DNA of 6,191 bases from Candidatus Goldiibacteriota bacterium (lineage in GTDB: Bacteria > Oederibacteriota > PGYV01 > DSYL01): positions 1 through 6,191 of the forward strand of contig JAOAAI010000160.1 in assembly GCA_026418955.1 (NCBI GenBank), written 5' to 3'. A model generated the notes under the pieces. That model searched no databases and was not told the DNA's origin. It saw only the letters and a list, made by a program, of their open reading frames with translations. Below are positions 4,441 through 6,191 of this stretch, piece by piece (the stretch's first letter is position 1; each line of letters opens with the position of its first letter). Position numbers and translations under genes: made by a program.

Positions 4441-5202
4441 TTAATAATGTTTGTAACCCTGTCTATGATCCTGATGTCTATGATGTTGCTGATGATGGTT
4501 AAAATGTTTTTCCTCATATTTTGCAAAAATCATTTTACCAGCATCTGTCTGGAGTACATTAGTTATAGTAATTTCTATTTTTTTATTTATCATTTTTCTT
4601 GCCCCATCAACAACAATCATGGTTCCATCATTTAAATAAGCAATTCCTTGATCCTTTTCCTTACCTTCTTTTACAATCTTCACGGTTATTTTTTCTCCAG
4701 GTAAAAAAGTTGGCTTAATCGCATTTGAAAGGTCATTGATATTCAAAACATCAATTCCTTGAATTTCTGCAATTTTATTTAGATTATAATCATTGGTAAT
4801 TATTTTTGCTCCGATTTCTCTGGCAATACTAACAAGTTTTTCATCCACTTTATTTGTTCCTTTAAAATCTCTATCAAGTATTTCAACTGTCATTCCAGAA
4901 ACTTTTTTCAGCTCATTTAATATATCCAGACCACGGCGACCTTTATTTCTCTTCATATTATCAGATGAATCTGCGATTAACTGAAGTTCCTGTAAAACAA
5001 ATTTTGGAACAATTAATACACCTTCTAAAAAACCTGTTTTTGCAATATCACAAATTCTCCCATCAATGATCACACTGGTGTCAAGTATTTTTTTAGATAA
5101 TTCAGCTTTTGCCAACTTTTTCTTATAAATAATAGCTTGAGCAATTATTATTATTAAAAAAATAAATATTACTGCAACCAGTAATAAAATAGTATAATTC
5201 AT
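4441..5202 (-). CDS. membrane-anchored PIN/TRAM domain protein (YacL-like), His-rich C-terminus
   Basis: The protein has 253 residues. Residues 3-25 form one strongly hydrophobic membrane helix followed by YKKK, predicting a cytoplasmic soluble part. A PIN (PilT N-terminus, RNase-fold) domain spans about 38-160: LDTSVIIDGRI (40-50, D41), VPKFVLQEL (65-73, E72), RRGLDIL (89-95), VDEKL (119-123, D120) and ITNDYNL (136-141, D139), supplying the usual acidic metal ligands. A TRAM-type nucleic-acid-binding domain follows (about 165-228, from FLPGE to IFAKYEE). The last 21 residues hold eight histidines. B. subtilis YacL is longer (366) because of extra membrane helices before the PIN domain. The position between radA and ispD supports the family call. 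Nuclease or RNA-related activity is likely from the fold, but the biological role of this family is not settled. The start is fixed by a perfect AAAGGAGGTG. Confidence 0.9.
   Translation of the reverse strand: MNYTILLLVAVIFIFLIIIIAQAIIYKKKLAKAELSKKILDTSVIIDGRICDIAKTGFLEGVLIVPKFVLQELQLIADSSDNMKRNKGRRGLDILNELKKVSGMTVEILDRDFKGTNKVDEKLVSIAREIGAKIITNDYNLNKIAEIQGIDVLNINDLSNAIKPTFLPGEKITVKIVKEGKEKDQGIAYLNDGTMIVVDGARKMINKKIEITITNVLQTDAGKMIFAKYEEKHFNHHQQHHRHQDHRQGYKHY
4461..4492 (-). repeat. short tandem repeat coding the His-rich tail
   Basis: GTCTATGAT occurs at 4461-4469 and 4476-4484 on the + strand, a 15-nt period, each followed by a variant ending TGAT. In the coding direction this gives repeated His-Arg and Gln-containing units (HRHQ, DHRQ). 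The pattern suggests that the tail grew by slippage or small duplication. Confidence 0.45.
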
Positions 5203-5207
5203 TTTTT

Positions 5208-5217
5208 CACCTCCTTT
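5208..5217 (-). promoter_or_regulatory. consensus ribosome binding site of the PIN/TRAM gene
   Basis: The coding strand reads AAAGGAGGTG, the full complement of the 16S rRNA 3' end, five bases before the ATG at 5200-5202. It is by far the best Shine-Dalgarno in the window and secures the short, single-helix form of the protein as the true start. Confidence 0.9.
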
Positions 5218-5283
5218 CTTTTTAATTATTTTTAAACAACGTTATATAATCGTTAAAAATTTTACACTTTTTTTATTTAAAAA

Positions 5284-5313
5284 ATTATATAATAAAATTT
5301 ATCTTTATAACAA
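5284..5313 (-). promoter_or_regulatory. candidate promoter of the PIN/TRAM-ispD-ispF-cysS operon
   Basis: On the - strand TTGTTA (complement of 5308-5313) and a perfect TATAAT (complement of 5284-5289) are 18 bp apart. Transcription would start near 5277, leaving a leader of about 75 nt before the PIN/TRAM start. The 144-nt gap behind radA (5203-5346) is otherwise AT-rich; no clear terminator for radA is visible, so read-through is also possible. Confidence 0.5.
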
Positions 5314-5346
5314 CATCTATCAATGAGCCTTTTAAAACCAAAATAA

Positions 5347-6191
5347 TCATTCAAAAATAATCTTTTTTAAATCATAAATATTTTTTATTTTTATTAACTT
5401 CATATCTGTATTTAAATTTCCAGCATTTTCCGGAATCACACATTCAACAAATCCAAGTCGTCTTGCTTCTTGAACTCTATTTTCCATAAACATGACAGGA
5501 CGAACCTCACCATCTAACCCGAGTTCACCAATAAATATCATTTTTGGAGATATTGGTATATTTTTAAAACTTGAATATATTGCTGCTGCAATACCTAAAT
5601 CTGCACCTGTCTCATACACTTTTAAACCACCTGTAACATTAACAAAAATATCCTGATTTTCTAAATTAATATTTAATTTTCTCTCCAGTATTGCAATGAT
5701 CAATAAAAGCCGATTATAATCTATACCAGTCACTGTCCTTTGTGGAATGCCGAAATTTTTCCTAGATGTCAATGCCTGCAGTTCAATTAATATTGGTCTT
5801 GTTCCTTCCATCAGTGTTATCACTGCACTTCCTATTTTAGAAATTTCAGATAATTCAATGAACAATTTTGACGGACTATTTACCTCTTTTATCCCATCCT
5901 CAGTCATCTCAAAAATTCCGATTTCATTTGTTGAACCAAATCTATTTTTTACTGCTCTCAGAATTTTCAATTTATAATATTTTTCAGATTCAAAATACAT
6001 AACTGCATCAACAATATGTTCAAGCATTTTAGGACCTGCTATCATTCCTTCTTTAGTTACATGACCAATTATTATAATCGGAATATTTGTAGTTTTTGCA
6101 ACATAAAGAAGGTGTGCACAACTTTCCCTTACCTGATTTATGCTGCCTGCCACTGAATCCACACTCTGTTTATATACTGTCTGTATAGAAT
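5347..6191 (-). CDS. radA: DNA repair protein RadA (Sms), 5' part missing at window edge
   Basis: RadA is a RecA-like, DnaB-related ATPase that aids branch migration in recombinational repair. The frame runs without a stop to the window edge, giving 280 residues of a family near 455-460; the zinc finger and Walker A motif lie outside. The fragment opens SIQTVYKQSVDSVAGS, the tail of the Walker B strand (family form iDSIQT), so the GTG at 6160-6162 is an internal Val codon, not a start. HVTKEG (43-48) and AGPKMLEH follow, then the RadA signature KNRFG (81-85). The C-terminal Lon-protease-like domain (about 100-280) shows GTRPILIELQALTS, FGIPQRTVTGID, NVTGGLKVYETGADLGIAAAI and the GELGLDGEVRPV segment; in RadA this domain is non-proteolytic and DNA-binding. 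It stops 144 nt before the PIN/TRAM gene; B. subtilis has disA at this place. Confidence 0.97.
   Translation of the reverse strand, partial: SIQTVYKQSVDSVAGSINQVRESCAHLLYVAKTTNIPIIIIGHVTKEGMIAGPKMLEHIVDAVMYFESEKYYKLKILRAVKNRFGSTNEIGIFEMTEDGIKEVNSPSKLFIELSEISKIGSAVITLMEGTRPILIELQALTSRKNFGIPQRTVTGIDYNRLLLIIAILERKLNINLENQDIFVNVTGGLKVYETGADLGIAAAIYSSFKNIPISPKMIFIGELGLDGEVRPVMFMENRVQEARRLGFVECVIPENAGNLNTDMKLIKIKNIYDLKKIIFE

Noticed and set aside
6160..6162. GTG as the start of the radA frame
   Set aside because: The frame continues upstream to the window edge with SIQTVYKQS, which is the conserved Walker B region of RadA, so the GTG is an internal valine codon.
1..6191. CRISPR array or a defence/mobile gene cluster
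   Set aside because: No regularly spaced repeats and no cas, toxin, restriction or phage-like genes were seen; apart from the 64-residue fragment at the left edge all genes are housekeeping.

Overview
The window is a stretch of bacterial chromosome, strongly AT-rich (roughly 30% GC by eye), read with the standard bacterial code. The + strand at the left edge carries the tail of an unidentified reading frame and three tRNA genes. The rest, from about position 947 to the right edge, is housekeeping genes on the - strand. The tRNA genes encode CCA, and the gene order radA / PIN-TRAM / ispD / ispF / cysS / rlmB is a shortened form of the 'yac' cluster known from Firmicutes (clpC-radA-disA-yacL-ispD-ispF-gltX-cysE-cysS-mrnC-rlmB in Bacillus subtilis). 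Isoprenoid synthesis is by the non-mevalonate (MEP) route. The phylum cannot be fixed from this window: a low-GC Firmicute or an AT-rich candidate-phylum bacterium would both fit.

Layout from left to right: 1-195, the C-terminal end of an open frame with at most a weak look of an integrase-type transposase. 342-927, tRNA-Thr(TGT), tRNA-Gly(TCC) and tRNA-Asp(GTC), each in its own AT-rich setting; a diverged ~50-nt element precedes both the Gly and the Asp gene. 947-1672 (-), rlmB-type 23S rRNA ribose methyltransferase, converging on tRNA-Asp with a 19-nt gap. 1700-1846, a gap with a perfect 13-bp inverted repeat around a possible promoter. 1847-5202 (-), a compact operon of cysS, ispF, ispD and a membrane-anchored PIN/TRAM protein (transcribed in the reverse of this listing). 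5203-5346, an intergenic gap with the likely operon promoter. 5347-6191 (-), the C-terminal part of RadA, cut by the window edge.

The genes link DNA repair (RadA), a probable nucleic-acid-binding membrane PIN/TRAM protein, two steps of isoprenoid precursor synthesis (IspD and IspF), cysteine charging (CysS) and ribosome maturation (RlmB). Tight junctions (17-nt gap, ATGA overlap, 4-nt gap) indicate co-transcription from the PIN/TRAM gene to cysS; rlmB may have its own promoter.

I found no clearly new multi-gene system. The items most worth a second look are a long GC-rich palindrome inside the nucleotide-binding loop of ispD, the repeated element upstream of two tRNA genes, the 13-bp inverted repeat upstream of rlmB, and the histidine-rich tail and short anchor of the PIN/TRAM protein.
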